This document shows positions 24,572 to 32,848 of a stretch of DNA of 64,000 nucleotides, piece after piece (within the stretch, counting starts at the first letter, position 1; each line of letters begins with the position of its first letter). A model generated the notes under the pieces. That model was not told the DNA's origin. It saw only the letters and a list, made by a program, of their open reading frames with translations, and searched no databases. The DNA comes from Luteolibacter sp. LG18 (GTDB lineage Bacteria; Verrucomicrobiota; Verrucomicrobiia; Verrucomicrobiales; Akkermansiaceae). Location of the stretch: contig NZ_AP024600.1 in NCBI RefSeq assembly GCF_036322585.1, positions 992,001 through 1,056,000 of the forward strand, in the 5' to 3' direction. A program made the translations under genes and the position numbers.

Positions 24572-24590
24572 GGCGGGAGTGTGCCTGTTG

Positions 24591-24632
24591 GAAATCGGAA
24601 ACCGAAACCCGAAAACGACATCGAAATCCGGA
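24591..24632. repeat. Heptanucleotide array between rnhC and mutY
   Basis: Six successive 7-mers related to (G)AAA-C-CG: GAAATCG, GAAACCG, AAACCCG, AAAACGA, CATCGAA, ATCCGGA. It fills half of the 83-base gap between the divergent starts. Confidence 0.5.
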
Positions 24633-24654
24633 ATTTCCGCGCCATGGTCGCCGC

Positions 24655-25671
24655 GTGCTGAAGCCCCGTGCCACCCATGACCCGCTGCAGGAACCGCAGG
24701 CGTTCCGCGACGCGCTGGCGGAGTGGTTCGGGAAGAATGGCAAGGACTACCCGTGGCGCCGCACCACCGATCCATGGGCGATCCTGATCTCGGAGGTGAT
24801 GCTCCAACAGACGCAGATCGCCACCGTGCTCGGCCGCGGTTACTACACCCGGTTCCTCGCGCTGTTTCCCACCCCGCAGGCACTGGCGGTGGCGGAGGAC
24901 GAGCCGCTGCTCAAGGCGTGGGAGGGCCTCGGCTACTACCGCCGGGCCCGGATGCTGCGGGAAACGGCGCGGGCGGTCACCGCGGCGGGCGGTTTCCCGG
25001 CCGAACTGGACGCGCTCCAGAAGCTGCCCGGCATCGGCCGCTACACCGCCAACGCCCTGCGAGCCTTCGCCCACGACCAGCCCGCGGCGGTGGTGGATGG
25101 CAATGTCGCCCGCGTGCTGTCGCGGCTGGTGGATTACCACGGCACCGTCGATTCCCCGGCCGGCCTGAAACACCTGTGGGAGCTGGCCGACCAACTCGCC
25201 GACCCGACCCGCCCGCGCATTTACAACTCCGCGATCATGGAGCTGGGGCAGACCCACTGCCGCCCCGGCGTGCCCGATTGCCTCGCCTGCCCGGTGGCCT
25301 CCTTCTGCAAGACCCTTGAACCTGCCGCGCTGCCGGTGAAGACCGCCAAGCCGAAGACCGAGCGCGTCCACACCCACGTGCTGTGGGCCCGCGACCGTGA
25401 GGGCCGCATCCTCCTCCACCAGGAGCAGGGCAAGCGCCGCCAGGGCCTGTGGAAACTCCCCGAACGCACGCCGGAGGAGACCGCCGTGCTGCCGGAAATC
25501 GCCACCCGCACCTACGGCATCACCCGTTTCCATGTGACAATGCACATCCACGGCACCGGCCCGGTGCCCGCGCGCGAGGGCGAATCCTGGCACGCGGAGG
25601 AGGCGATCGCCGCCCTGGCAATGCCCTCGCCCTATCGCAAGGCCGCGGAAGCCTTGCTGGGCGGAGATTGA
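24655..25671 (+). CDS. mutY: A/G-specific adenine glycosylase
   Basis: 338 residues from GTG 24655. Removes adenine mispaired with 8-oxoguanine. The HhH glycosylase domain has the catalytic Glu in LISEVMLQQTQIATV, helix-hairpin-helix LQKLPGIGRYTANALRAF and the catalytic Asp in VVDGNVARVLSRL. The [4Fe-4S] ligands are CRPGVPDCLACPVASFC (C-x6-C-x2-C-x5-C). The C-terminal Nudix-like MutT domain (VLWARDREGRILLHQEQGKRRQGLWKLP) reads 8-oxoG. The start is uncertain: the frame stays open upstream, and GTG was chosen because the conserved region begins near residue 10. Confidence 0.94.
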   Translation: MLKPRATHDPLQEPQAFRDALAEWFGKNGKDYPWRRTTDPWAILISEVMLQQTQIATVLGRGYYTRFLALFPTPQALAVAEDEPLLKAWEGLGYYRRARMLRETARAVTAAGGFPAELDALQKLPGIGRYTANALRAFAHDQPAAVVDGNVARVLSRLVDYHGTVDSPAGLKHLWELADQLADPTRPRIYNSAIMELGQTHCRPGVPDCLACPVASFCKTLEPAALPVKTAKPKTERVHTHVLWARDREGRILLHQEQGKRRQGLWKLPERTPEETAVLPEIATRTYGITRFHVTMHIHGTGPVPAREGESWHAEEAIAALAMPSPYRKAAEALLGGD

Positions 25672-25734
25672 ACTTTGCTCCCTAACACGAAATCCCGGTG
25701 ACTCCGGTGCGGAACCGTGTATCACTGTTCCGGG

Positions 25735-26502
25735 ATGCAGCAATCGCTCAAGTGGCTCATGACCGCCGTGATCGGCGCGGTGTCGTTGCAGGCCTGTTCG
25801 GCTCCGCCGCCTGATCCCACGATCCCCGGTCCCGCCGCCCGCCACGCCGCGTCCCAGCGCCTCACCGCGGTGGTGGTGACGAACCGGGCCGTGCTCTCCG
25901 GCTCGGCAGGCAGCCGCTTCAAGCTGGTGAATTCCCCGGGCGACACCGATGGCGGCTCCGCCACCCCGATCACCGCCGACGGCTACTTCCTCACCGCCGA
26001 TCACGTGCTGGCCCAGTCCGCGGGCCGGAAGGTGTTCGTGGTCTATCGCAACGGCGGCAACGTCCGCTACGCCAAGGCCCGGATCGTGTGGCGTTCCTAC
26101 GGCGCGGACGTGGCCGTGCTCCACGCGCCGATGCCCACTCCCTTCCACTACCAGTGGACCGCTCCGGACCACTGGCTGCCGGTCGGCACGCCGGTGATCC
26201 ACGCGGGCATCGCCACCGGCTTCCGCACCTCGCCGGGGAAACTCTCCACCGAGATCCCGCCGGAAAGCCCCTTCACCGGCAACCGCAAGTTCAAGATCGA
26301 CATGCCTCTCCAGCCCGGCGACAGCGGCGGCCCGGTGCTGGACTCCCACGGCGACTTGGTGGGCATCAACTCGGCGGTGGAGTATCTGGTGCCGATGGAG
26401 ACCGCATTCTTCATTGATTCCGAGTGCAGCCGGCCGAATGTTCATGCCATCGCGGCCATCATCGAACGCGACCGCCGGACGCCGCGCGCGAAAGGCCGCT
26501 GA
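25735..26502 (+). CDS. Trypsin-like serine protease, lipoprotein
   Basis: 255 residues. The signal MQQSLKWLMTAVIGAVSLQAC is a lipoprotein type. The trypsin fold has His in FLTADHVLAQ, Asp in GADVAVLHAP and the nucleophile Ser in QPGDSGGPVLDSHGDLVGI, so the catalytic triad is intact. There is no PDZ domain, unlike DegP. Such short exported proteases probably clip surface or periplasmic proteins; the target is not evident. The small lipoprotein gene that follows starts 8 bases after the stop and is probably co-transcribed. Confidence 0.87.
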   Translation: MQQSLKWLMTAVIGAVSLQACSAPPPDPTIPGPAARHAASQRLTAVVVTNRAVLSGSAGSRFKLVNSPGDTDGGSATPITADGYFLTADHVLAQSAGRKVFVVYRNGGNVRYAKARIVWRSYGADVAVLHAPMPTPFHYQWTAPDHWLPVGTPVIHAGIATGFRTSPGKLSTEIPPESPFTGNRKFKIDMPLQPGDSGGPVLDSHGDLVGINSAVEYLVPMETAFFIDSECSRPNVHAIAAIIERDRRTPRAKGR

Positions 26503-26509
26503 CCACCCT

Positions 26510-26950
26510 ATGAATCCTCTCCGACTGCTCGCCGTCCTCGCCATTGCCAGCTTCACCGGCTGCTCGCCGGTGTCGAATGCATGGGTGGCGGGGTGGACCG
26601 CCAACGAGGCGAACGACCGCATCATGCTGGTGCGCGCGGAGCCGCCGAGCTTCGGCATGGAGCGGCTGATGGGGCACGCGAGGTTGTTCCCGGACGTCGC
26701 CCTGTTCGTGTCGAAAAAAGGCCTGCCGGATTTCATCGCCGAGATGTCCAACAAGGACCGGCATTACCTGATCCTCTACTACCTCGAATCCAAGCAAGCC
26801 TTCGCCTGCCGGACCAACATCGAGAACCGCCACGAGGTCGAGTTCGCGGGACCCTATCCGATCACGCCGAAGGAATACCGGACGCTGGCGGGCTTCCGCA
26901 GGAAGTCGCAGTTGGTGAACGCCACGCGCGTGACCGATCCGCGGTTATGA
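26510..26950 (+). CDS. Small lipoprotein of unknown function
   Basis: 146 residues with the lipoprotein signal MNPLRLLAVLAIASFTGC. The mature part has no domain I recognise. It contains AGWTANEANDRIMLVRAEPP, DVALFVSKKGLPDFIAEMSNKDRHYLILYYLES and a C-terminal PYPITPKEYRTLAGFRRK. It follows the lipoprotein protease with an 8-base gap, so both may act at the same membrane. The ATG at 26510 gives a good signal; a longer in-frame start overlaps the protease gene and was rejected. Confidence 0.72.
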   Translation: MNPLRLLAVLAIASFTGCSPVSNAWVAGWTANEANDRIMLVRAEPPSFGMERLMGHARLFPDVALFVSKKGLPDFIAEMSNKDRHYLILYYLESKQAFACRTNIENRHEVEFAGPYPITPKEYRTLAGFRRKSQLVNATRVTDPRL

Positions 26951-26955
26951 TCCAA

Positions 26956-27117
26956 GGAGTGGCGGATTTCGATCCGCCATGGATCGTAGCTGAAAGCTCT
27001 GCTTTCAGAATGTCTCCGCCAGCTCCAGTTGGCGGTGGCGGACAGACCAAGCGATCCCCCCGGAAGAGGGAAAGCTGGAGCTTCCCCCTACATTCCGAAA
27101 GCGGAGCTTTCGGCTAC
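26956..27117. repeat. Cluster of palindromic REP-like units (GGAGT and GTAG heads)
   Basis: GGAGT at 26956 precedes the hairpin GGCGGATTTCGATCCGCC. GTAG at 26986 precedes CTGAAAGC-TCT-GCTTTCAG. On the minus strand, GTAG at 27091 precedes GGGGAAGC-TCCA-GCTTTCCC, and GTAG at 27117 precedes CCGAAAGC-TCC-GCTTTCGG. Another hairpin, GCCA-GCTCCAG-TTGGC, lies in the middle. All keep an AAGC..GCTT core with differing stems. Confidence 0.82.
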
Positions 27118-27120
27118 AAA

Positions 27121-27149
27121 AAAGGGCGGATGGTTTCCCATCCGCCCTT
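27121..27149. terminator. Bidirectional terminator
   Basis: AAGGGCGGATGG and CCATCCGCCCTT pair perfectly around TTTC. The hairpin follows an A-run on its left side, which becomes a T-run for the minus-strand gene at 27189. Confidence 0.85.
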
Positions 27150-27188
27150 GGTCATTCGGTGATTCGGTATTCGAAGCGCCAGCCGTGA

Positions 27189-30100
27189 TCAGCCACCCAC
27201 CGCCTTGAGGGTGGAGAGATACTCGATCAGCGAGGTGAAGTCCTCCACGGTCAGATCGGCGGCGAGGCCCGGGGGCATCATCGACTCGGTCATGTGCTTC
27301 TCATCCTTGACGTCGTCGCGCTTGAGCTTGGTGACCTGACCGGTGATGTCGCGCATCTCGATGACGCCGTCGGCCTCACCGGTGACGAAGCCCATCTTCG
27401 GCGTGCCGTCCTTCATCGTGAACATCGTGGTCTGGAAGCCCTGGGCCACCACCTTGCTCGGCTCCAGCACGGAGTCGATGAGGTAGTCGCGCGTGAACTT
27501 CGCGCCAGCAGCACCGAGATACGGGCCCTTCTGCTCGGCGTTCGGGTCGATGCTGTGGCAGGCGATGCAGCCGCGGGAGGTGAAGAGCGCCTTGCCGGCG
27601 TTGACATCGCCCTTGCCGGTCATGGCGGCCTTCAGCACCTGGTCGTAGGGCAGCCCGGCAACCTTCTTGCCCGTGGAGTGGGCGGAGGAACCGGCGGCTT
27701 CCTTCGCGGCCTTGGCGGCGGCGATGGTCAGCTCGTTGTCGCTGTGGTTGATACCCGCGTCGATCTGCTTGTCGAAGCCCGGGAGCTTGAGGTCCTTCAG
27801 CGCGAGGAAGAAGCCCACTTCGCGCGGGTTCTCATCCACGAACTTCTTCACCTCCGCCTTCGGACCGGCCTTGGCCAGCGGGCTGTTCATCACGGTCAGC
27901 ATGGCCTTCCAGGCGATGCGGCTGGCGGCGTCGCTCTGCTTGGCGGCGAGGTCACGGAGCTTCGGAATTTCCAAGCCGCGCTGCGACTCATTGACGAAGT
28001 CGGCTTCGAGCTGGGACGCGGCGGCCGGAACCGGATTCTCCGCGGTCCAGGTGGAGAGCACGGCGAGGCGCAGCGTGCTGACCTGGTCGGCCGGGGCGCG
28101 CATCAGGGCCTGGTAGGCACCGGAGCGCTGGTCCCACGGGCGCTTGGCGTCCTTGGCGGCGGCCAGCAGGATCTGGACCTGCGAAGCGTCCGGATTGGTG
28201 GAGCCGAGGGCAACCACCAGCGGGTCGAGACCACCGAGCTTCAGGTCGCTGACCTGGATGCGGTTGGTGGCGAGGGTTTCGACGAAGGCCTGGCTGTCGG
28301 TCGGGGCGACCTTGGAGAAATTCCGCTCGATGGCCTGCTTGACCTTCGGCGTCGCCGCCCAGGTCACCGGCTCGAAATACGGGCCGCGATCATCCGGGCG
28401 GGTGTTCCACCAGGACTTCAGGTCCCAGGGCTTCTCCTCGTTGTAGAGGCGGGCCAGGGCACCGAGCACGCCTTTCACCACGGCCGGATCCTTCGAACCG
28501 TCCGCGATCTTGATCAGGCCATCCACCGATTCATCGGTATGCATTTCCTGAAGCGCGCGCAGGGCGATCGGACGCATGGCCGGGGAGGCCACGGCGGTGA
28601 GGCAGGCCTTGGCATTGCCGATCTGCACCAGCGCCTTCACGGCGGTGTGGGGCAGGCGGTAGTGGGCGCCTTCCTCCAGCTTCGACTCATCGGTCGGCCA
28701 GGTGCCGGCGGCGGTGAGGATCGCCGGGGCGGCGTCCTTCGCCTTGAGGCGGGCGAGACCGATGAGCGCCTGCAGGCGGACACGGGCGTTCGGATCCTTG
28801 AGACCCTCGATGTAAGGCTGGACGGGCACGCCTTCCAGCTCACCGAGGCGGTCGGTCATGGCACGCAGGGCGAACTCCCGCACGGCCGCATCGGCGACCA
28901 GCTCGGAGAGCGACTTGGTGCTGCCCTTGCCGTAGAGCTGCTTGAATGTGAAGATCGCGGCCACGCGGGCGTAGACCGGCTGCTTGGCGTCCTTGGCGAT
29001 GCCGAAGACCCCTTCGGCGAAGACAGGCTTCTGGCCGCGCTTGATGATCTCGCGCTGGGCTTCCAGGCGCTGGACGGCGCTGCGGGAACCCACGAGGGCC
29101 GGCAGATCGGCGTCCTTGGCCTTGGTCACGTCGACATACTGGGCCGGCTTCTCACCCGGGCAGACCGCCTGGTGGATCATGCCGACTTCCTTGTTGTTGA
29201 AATCGAAGCCGCCGTTGCGCCAGTCCACCATGTAGAGGCGGGACGAGCCGTCGACGTCGATGTCGATGGCGTGCGGGTACTTCTCGAAAACCTCCTGCTT
29301 GGCGACGAACGAAGCCTCGAAGGGCTTCATCGGGTGGCGGAAAATCCCGCCGACGGTCCAGTCACAGGTGAACACGGAATCGCCGAAATCCTTCGGGAAA
29401 CCCGGCTCGTGGAGGTAGAGGGCACCGGTGCCGGAACCGCCGCCGTAGTCGGCCAGCGGCTTGATCGCCTCATCGGCGAACTTCTGGTAAAGGCGCGGGT
29501 AGCCGTGGTCGCCCAGCTCGGTGAAGTGGTGGAAACGGGTGTTCCAGCCCTTGCCGTCGTTGGTGTTGTCCCGGGAGAACATGTCCAGGTACGGCGAGAT
29601 GGCGACGTCACAGATGTTGCGGGTCATCACCGCGTAGGGCTCGATTTCGGAGCCATCCGGACGGACGCGGACCACGCCGCCGCCATTGAGGATCATGTGC
29701 TTGCCATCGGCACCGACCGCGTCGGGCATGCCGAAGTCGCCGACCGCCACGTAGAGCCAGCCGTCGATGCCCATGCGGACGCCATTGGTGGTGTGGTCGG
29801 CACCGCGCGGGTGCTCGATGCCCCAGCCGAAGCCCTTCACGAGCTGCTTCTCCTCATCGGCCACGCCGTCACCATTGGTGTCGCGGTAGCTGGTGAGGTA
29901 CGGCGGGTGGATCAAATACAGGGTGCCATTGACGAAATGACCGCCACGGGGGCTGTTCACATCCGGCACGAAGTCCTGGAACTTGTCAGCCTTGCCGTCG
30001 CCATCGGTGTCGGTGGCGCGGACGATCTTGCCGAATTTCGGCTTGTGACCGAGCGAGCCATTCTTGTCCGAGGAGATGTAGACATCTCCGTTGGCAGCGG

Positions 30101-30224
30101 CGGTGGCGGCGGTCGGATACTCGACCTGGGGTGGTCCGGCGAAATCCCGGACGATGAATCCCTCCGGAACGGCCATGGCCGCGGGCGCGGAGAGGGTTAG
30201 CAATAGAGCAGAAGCATGCCTCAT
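27189..30224 (-). CDS. PVC-type heme-binding protein: propeller, HEAT repeats and C-terminal cytochrome c
   Basis: 1011 residues. Signal peptide MRHASALLLTLSAPAAMA, then a six-bladed propeller of the 'membrane-bound dehydrogenase' type (about 20-400). It has calcium-like DTDGDGKADKFQDF and DTNGDGVADEEKQL loops and FHHFTELGDHGYPRLY. HEAT-like helical repeats follow (about 450-850, for example PNARVRLQALIGLARLKAKD). A single cytochrome c closes it, with heme site CIACH (SRGCIACHSIDPN) and an axial-type Met near GFVTGE. This architecture is a hallmark of Planctomycetes and Verrucomicrobia, where many copies occur; they are thought to oxidise sugars or polysaccharide products. ATG at 30224. Confidence 0.92.
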   Translation of the reverse strand: MRHASALLLTLSAPAAMAVPEGFIVRDFAGPPQVEYPTAATAAANGDVYISSDKNGSLGHKPKFGKIVRATDTDGDGKADKFQDFVPDVNSPRGGHFVNGTLYLIHPPYLTSYRDTNGDGVADEEKQLVKGFGWGIEHPRGADHTTNGVRMGIDGWLYVAVGDFGMPDAVGADGKHMILNGGGVVRVRPDGSEIEPYAVMTRNICDVAISPYLDMFSRDNTNDGKGWNTRFHHFTELGDHGYPRLYQKFADEAIKPLADYGGGSGTGALYLHEPGFPKDFGDSVFTCDWTVGGIFRHPMKPFEASFVAKQEVFEKYPHAIDIDVDGSSRLYMVDWRNGGFDFNNKEVGMIHQAVCPGEKPAQYVDVTKAKDADLPALVGSRSAVQRLEAQREIIKRGQKPVFAEGVFGIAKDAKQPVYARVAAIFTFKQLYGKGSTKSLSELVADAAVREFALRAMTDRLGELEGVPVQPYIEGLKDPNARVRLQALIGLARLKAKDAAPAILTAAGTWPTDESKLEEGAHYRLPHTAVKALVQIGNAKACLTAVASPAMRPIALRALQEMHTDESVDGLIKIADGSKDPAVVKGVLGALARLYNEEKPWDLKSWWNTRPDDRGPYFEPVTWAATPKVKQAIERNFSKVAPTDSQAFVETLATNRIQVSDLKLGGLDPLVVALGSTNPDASQVQILLAAAKDAKRPWDQRSGAYQALMRAPADQVSTLRLAVLSTWTAENPVPAAASQLEADFVNESQRGLEIPKLRDLAAKQSDAASRIAWKAMLTVMNSPLAKAGPKAEVKKFVDENPREVGFFLALKDLKLPGFDKQIDAGINHSDNELTIAAAKAAKEAAGSSAHSTGKKVAGLPYDQVLKAAMTGKGDVNAGKALFTSRGCIACHSIDPNAEQKGPYLGAAGAKFTRDYLIDSVLEPSKVVAQGFQTTMFTMKDGTPKMGFVTGEADGVIEMRDITGQVTKLKRDDVKDEKHMTESMMPPGLAADLTVEDFTSLIEYLSTLKAVGG

Positions 30225-30317
30225 GAGGAATGCCGATACGCGATAAAATCGCCGATTTCTCAAACAAAAAGGCGCGGGAGGCTTGCGAGCTGGTCCGGAG
30301 ATCGCCAAACCCCGCGT

Positions 30318-31286
30318 GTGCATCAGGCATTCATCCTCGGCGCCGGACTGGGCACCCGCCTGCGTCCGCTGACCACGCGGCTGCCCAAGCCGCTGATCCC
30401 GCTTTTCCACAAGTCGCTGGCGGAGCGCGCCTTGGACACCTGCGAAGCGGTCGGCATCCGCCGTTTCGCGATCAACACCCACCACCTGCCGGAATTGTGG
30501 CGGGACGAGACCTTCGGCATCCCGAACGGAGCCTGGACCCACCCTGGGCTGGAGGGGGGGAACGGCCTGCTGGCGGAGTTCGGCCACTGGCACGACCGCC
30601 CGGTCCACCTGTTCCAGGAGCCGGACCTGCTCGAAACCGGCGGTGGGCTGAAAAACCTGCACCACTGGATCGAGGACGGCCCGCTCCTGATCCACAACGG
30701 CGACATTTTCACCACCATGCCGCTCCAGCGGCTGGTCGACGAGCACCGGGCCTCCGGCCTGCCGGTGACGCTGGCGCTGCGCTCCCACGGCGAGGCCCAG
30801 CACATCGCGCTGGATGAATCCGGCCGCCGGGTGACGGATATCCGCAAGATGCTCGGTCGCAGCGAGGGCTCCCACCTGTTCAGCGGGATCTACTGCGTGA
30901 ACCGCGAATTCCTCGATTACCTGCCCGCCGGCGAAAAGGTCTCCGTGATCCCCGCCTTCCTGAAACTGGCGCAGGAGGGCCGCCTCGGCGCGGTGGTGCT
31001 GGACGAGGGCCACTGGATGGACCTCGGCGACCGGGTGAGCTACCTGCTGGCCCACCGCACGCTGCTCGACCTCGGCCCGCTGATCCATCCGGACGCGAAG
31101 GTCGATCCGCGCGCGATCGTCGAGCGCAGCGCGGTGGGGCCCGGCGCGGTCATCGAGGCCGGAGCCGTGGTCCGCGACTCGGTCGTCTGGCCGGGCGCGA
31201 CGATCCTGGGCGACGCCGCCATCGACGGCTGCATCGTTTACTCCGACCGGCCGGTGAGCGGTCCGCACGCGGACGCGGATTTGTGA
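30318..31286 (+). CDS. Sugar-1-phosphate nucleotidyltransferase with C-terminal beta-helix
   Basis: 322 residues from GTG 30318. The N-terminal nucleotidyltransferase fold opens AFILGAGLGTRLRPLTTRLPKPLIP, carrying the G-x-G-T-R-(L/M)-x-P-L-T signature and the conserved PKP. LLIHNGDIF has the metal-binding Asp, and HWMDLGDRVSY is the second metal region. The last about 60 residues (HPDAKVDPRAIVERSAVGPGAVIEAGAVVRD) form a left-handed hexapeptide helix. It makes an NDP-sugar, likely for cell wall or surface glycan; relatives include MurU and mannose-1-phosphate guanylyltransferases. Substrate not determined. Divergent from the cytochrome protein gene. Confidence 0.87.
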   Translation: MHQAFILGAGLGTRLRPLTTRLPKPLIPLFHKSLAERALDTCEAVGIRRFAINTHHLPELWRDETFGIPNGAWTHPGLEGGNGLLAEFGHWHDRPVHLFQEPDLLETGGGLKNLHHWIEDGPLLIHNGDIFTTMPLQRLVDEHRASGLPVTLALRSHGEAQHIALDESGRRVTDIRKMLGRSEGSHLFSGIYCVNREFLDYLPAGEKVSVIPAFLKLAQEGRLGAVVLDEGHWMDLGDRVSYLLAHRTLLDLGPLIHPDAKVDPRAIVERSAVGPGAVIEAGAVVRDSVVWPGATILGDAAIDGCIVYSDRPVSGPHADADL

Positions 31287-31318
31287 AATCCTCCGGTTTC
31301 CCGGCCCGGAAAGTGCGG

Positions 31319-31332
31319 TATGTTAGAACCGC
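31319..31332 (+). promoter_or_regulatory. Possible near-leaderless -10 element
   Basis: TATGTT at 31319-31324 lies 8 bases before the ATG at 31333, leaving almost no leader. A similar TGTTAGAA sits before the gene at 6984. No -35 box is clear. Confidence 0.3.
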
Positions 31333-32082
31333 ATGGTCGAATCGCTGCTGCTCGCCGTCACCAAGGTCACCACGGCCAATTCCCTGGGCCCGCTGACCAA
31401 CGCCACCGGCTTCTTCTACGAAACCGGTGGCCGCCTGTTTCTCGTCACCAACCGCCACGTGGTGGTCGATGAGGTTTCCGGCCATGTGCCCGAACATCTG
31501 GAGATCGAACTCCACATCGACCCGGACAATGTCGCGGCGGTCACCGGCTACGTGATCCCGCTCTACATCGATGGCGTCCCGCAGTGGCGGGAAACCGCGG
31601 ATACCGCCGGACCGATCGACGTCGTCGTGGTGGAGCTCGAACGGGACAAGCTGCCGGAAACCTTCGTTTACCTCGCATTCTCACCGCAATCACTGGTCAA
31701 GAACCTGGATCAGGTGGAAATCGGCACCGCCGCGATGGTGGCGGGTTTCCCGCTCGGTTTCCACGACACCTTCCACCATCTGCCGATCGCCCGGCGGGCG
31801 ATGATCGCCTCGTCCTTCGGCATCCGGTTCCAGGGCAACGGCTACTTCCTCACCGACGCGCGGATGCACCGCGGCACCAGCGGCGCTCCGGTGGTGCTGA
31901 AAAAGCCGGGCCGCACCTCCGGCCGCAAGGGGCTGCCGTGGTGGCTGCTCGGTATCCACGCCGCGCGGCTGGACGTGACCAACCGCGACGTCCACGAAGA
32001 TGAACGGCTCAACTTGAACTGCGCCTGGTACGCCGATGTCTTGCCTCAACTCACGGCGGACACGGGCGATACCGACACATAA
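31333..32082 (+). CDS. Trypsin-like serine protease without signal peptide
   Basis: 249 residues. The trypsin/chymotrypsin fold has His in FLVTNRHVVVDEVSG, Asp in GPIDVVVVELERD and Ser in MHRGTSGAPVVLKKPG. The Ser loop is G-T-S-G-A-P rather than G-D-S-G-G-P, as in several bacterial and viral trypsin-like proteases. No signal peptide or transmembrane segment, so it appears cytosolic. Relatives are often found in defence or regulatory islands, but the neighbours here do not suggest that. It is only distantly similar to the protease at 25735. Confidence 0.82.
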   Translation: MVESLLLAVTKVTTANSLGPLTNATGFFYETGGRLFLVTNRHVVVDEVSGHVPEHLEIELHIDPDNVAAVTGYVIPLYIDGVPQWRETADTAGPIDVVVVELERDKLPETFVYLAFSPQSLVKNLDQVEIGTAAMVAGFPLGFHDTFHHLPIARRAMIASSFGIRFQGNGYFLTDARMHRGTSGAPVVLKKPGRTSGRKGLPWWLLGIHAARLDVTNRDVHEDERLNLNCAWYADVLPQLTADTGDTDT

Positions 32083-32136
32083 GCCTGAGCCGCCCCGGCT
32101 TTACATCGGGCGATCCGGATGAAATCCTGTCGGCCC

Positions 32137-32835
32137 ATGCGCTTGTTCAAGAAAAAGCCCGCCCCGACCAACGCCCCGAATCCGAACTTCGAGCGTCTGG
32201 TTTCGCTGCTGGATCACCACCGTATCACGGTGGTCTTCGACATCGGCGCGAACGTGGGACAGTACGCAGAGAAACTGCGCGCCGCGGGTTTCCGCGGGCG
32301 CATCGTCTCCTTCGAACCGCTTTCCGAAAACCACCGCACGCTCGAGACCCTGGCGGCGAAGGATTCGAAGTGGACCATCGCACCCCGCATGGCCGTGGGC
32401 GCGGAGGCCGGCGAAGTGAGCATCAATGTTTCCCAGAACAACGACATGAGCTCGATCCTGCCGGTGGCGGATCCGATGCTGGAGGCTCTGCCGAAGTCCC
32501 GCATCGTGACCACCGAAACCGTGCAGGTGAAAACCGTGGACAGTCTCTTCAACGAATTCGTGGAAGCAGGGGACAAGGTCTTCGTGAAGGTCGACACGCA
32601 GGGCTTCGAAATGCCGGTGCTGGAGGGCTCGACCGGAACCATCGCCGCGAACCGCATCGCCGGCTGGCAGTTGGAGCTCTCGATGATCCCTCTTTATCAA
32701 GGGGAAAGCACCTTCGATGACATCACCGCCTGGCTGAAGGCGAAGGGCTACGAGACGCACTTCATCATCCCCGGCTACTTCAGCAAGAAGCTGATGCGCC
32801 AGTTGCAGATCGACAGCATTTTCTTCAAGGCCTGA
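32137..32835 (+). CDS. FkbM-family SAM-dependent methyltransferase
   Basis: 232 residues. The SAM motif I lies in TVVFDIGANVGQYAEKLRAAGF. VSFEPLSENHRTLETL is motif II, and DKVFVKVDTQGFEMPVLEG is the FkbM signature with the V-D-x-x-G-x-E pattern. The family methylates sugars or small molecules such as macrolides and surface glycans. The polybasic start MRLFKKKPAP was taken as the beginning; an ATG 18 bases upstream is possible. It stands alone, between a protease and pbpC (convergent), so the substrate is unknown. Confidence 0.86.
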   Translation: MRLFKKKPAPTNAPNPNFERLVSLLDHHRITVVFDIGANVGQYAEKLRAAGFRGRIVSFEPLSENHRTLETLAAKDSKWTIAPRMAVGAEAGEVSINVSQNNDMSSILPVADPMLEALPKSRIVTTETVQVKTVDSLFNEFVEAGDKVFVKVDTQGFEMPVLEGSTGTIAANRIAGWQLELSMIPLYQGESTFDDITAWLKAKGYETHFIIPGYFSKKLMRQLQIDSIFFKA

Positions 32836-32848
32836 AACGGGCCGCCCG

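Noticed and set aside
24439..26754. Minus-strand open frame of 771 codons across mutY and the protease
   Set aside because: It crosses several real genes on the other strand and shows no protein-like pattern.
27294..30200. Plus-strand open frame of 968 codons opposite the PVC cytochrome protein
   Set aside because: Composition typical of an antisense frame; no domain, and the opposite strand encodes recognisable propeller, HEAT and CxxCH parts.
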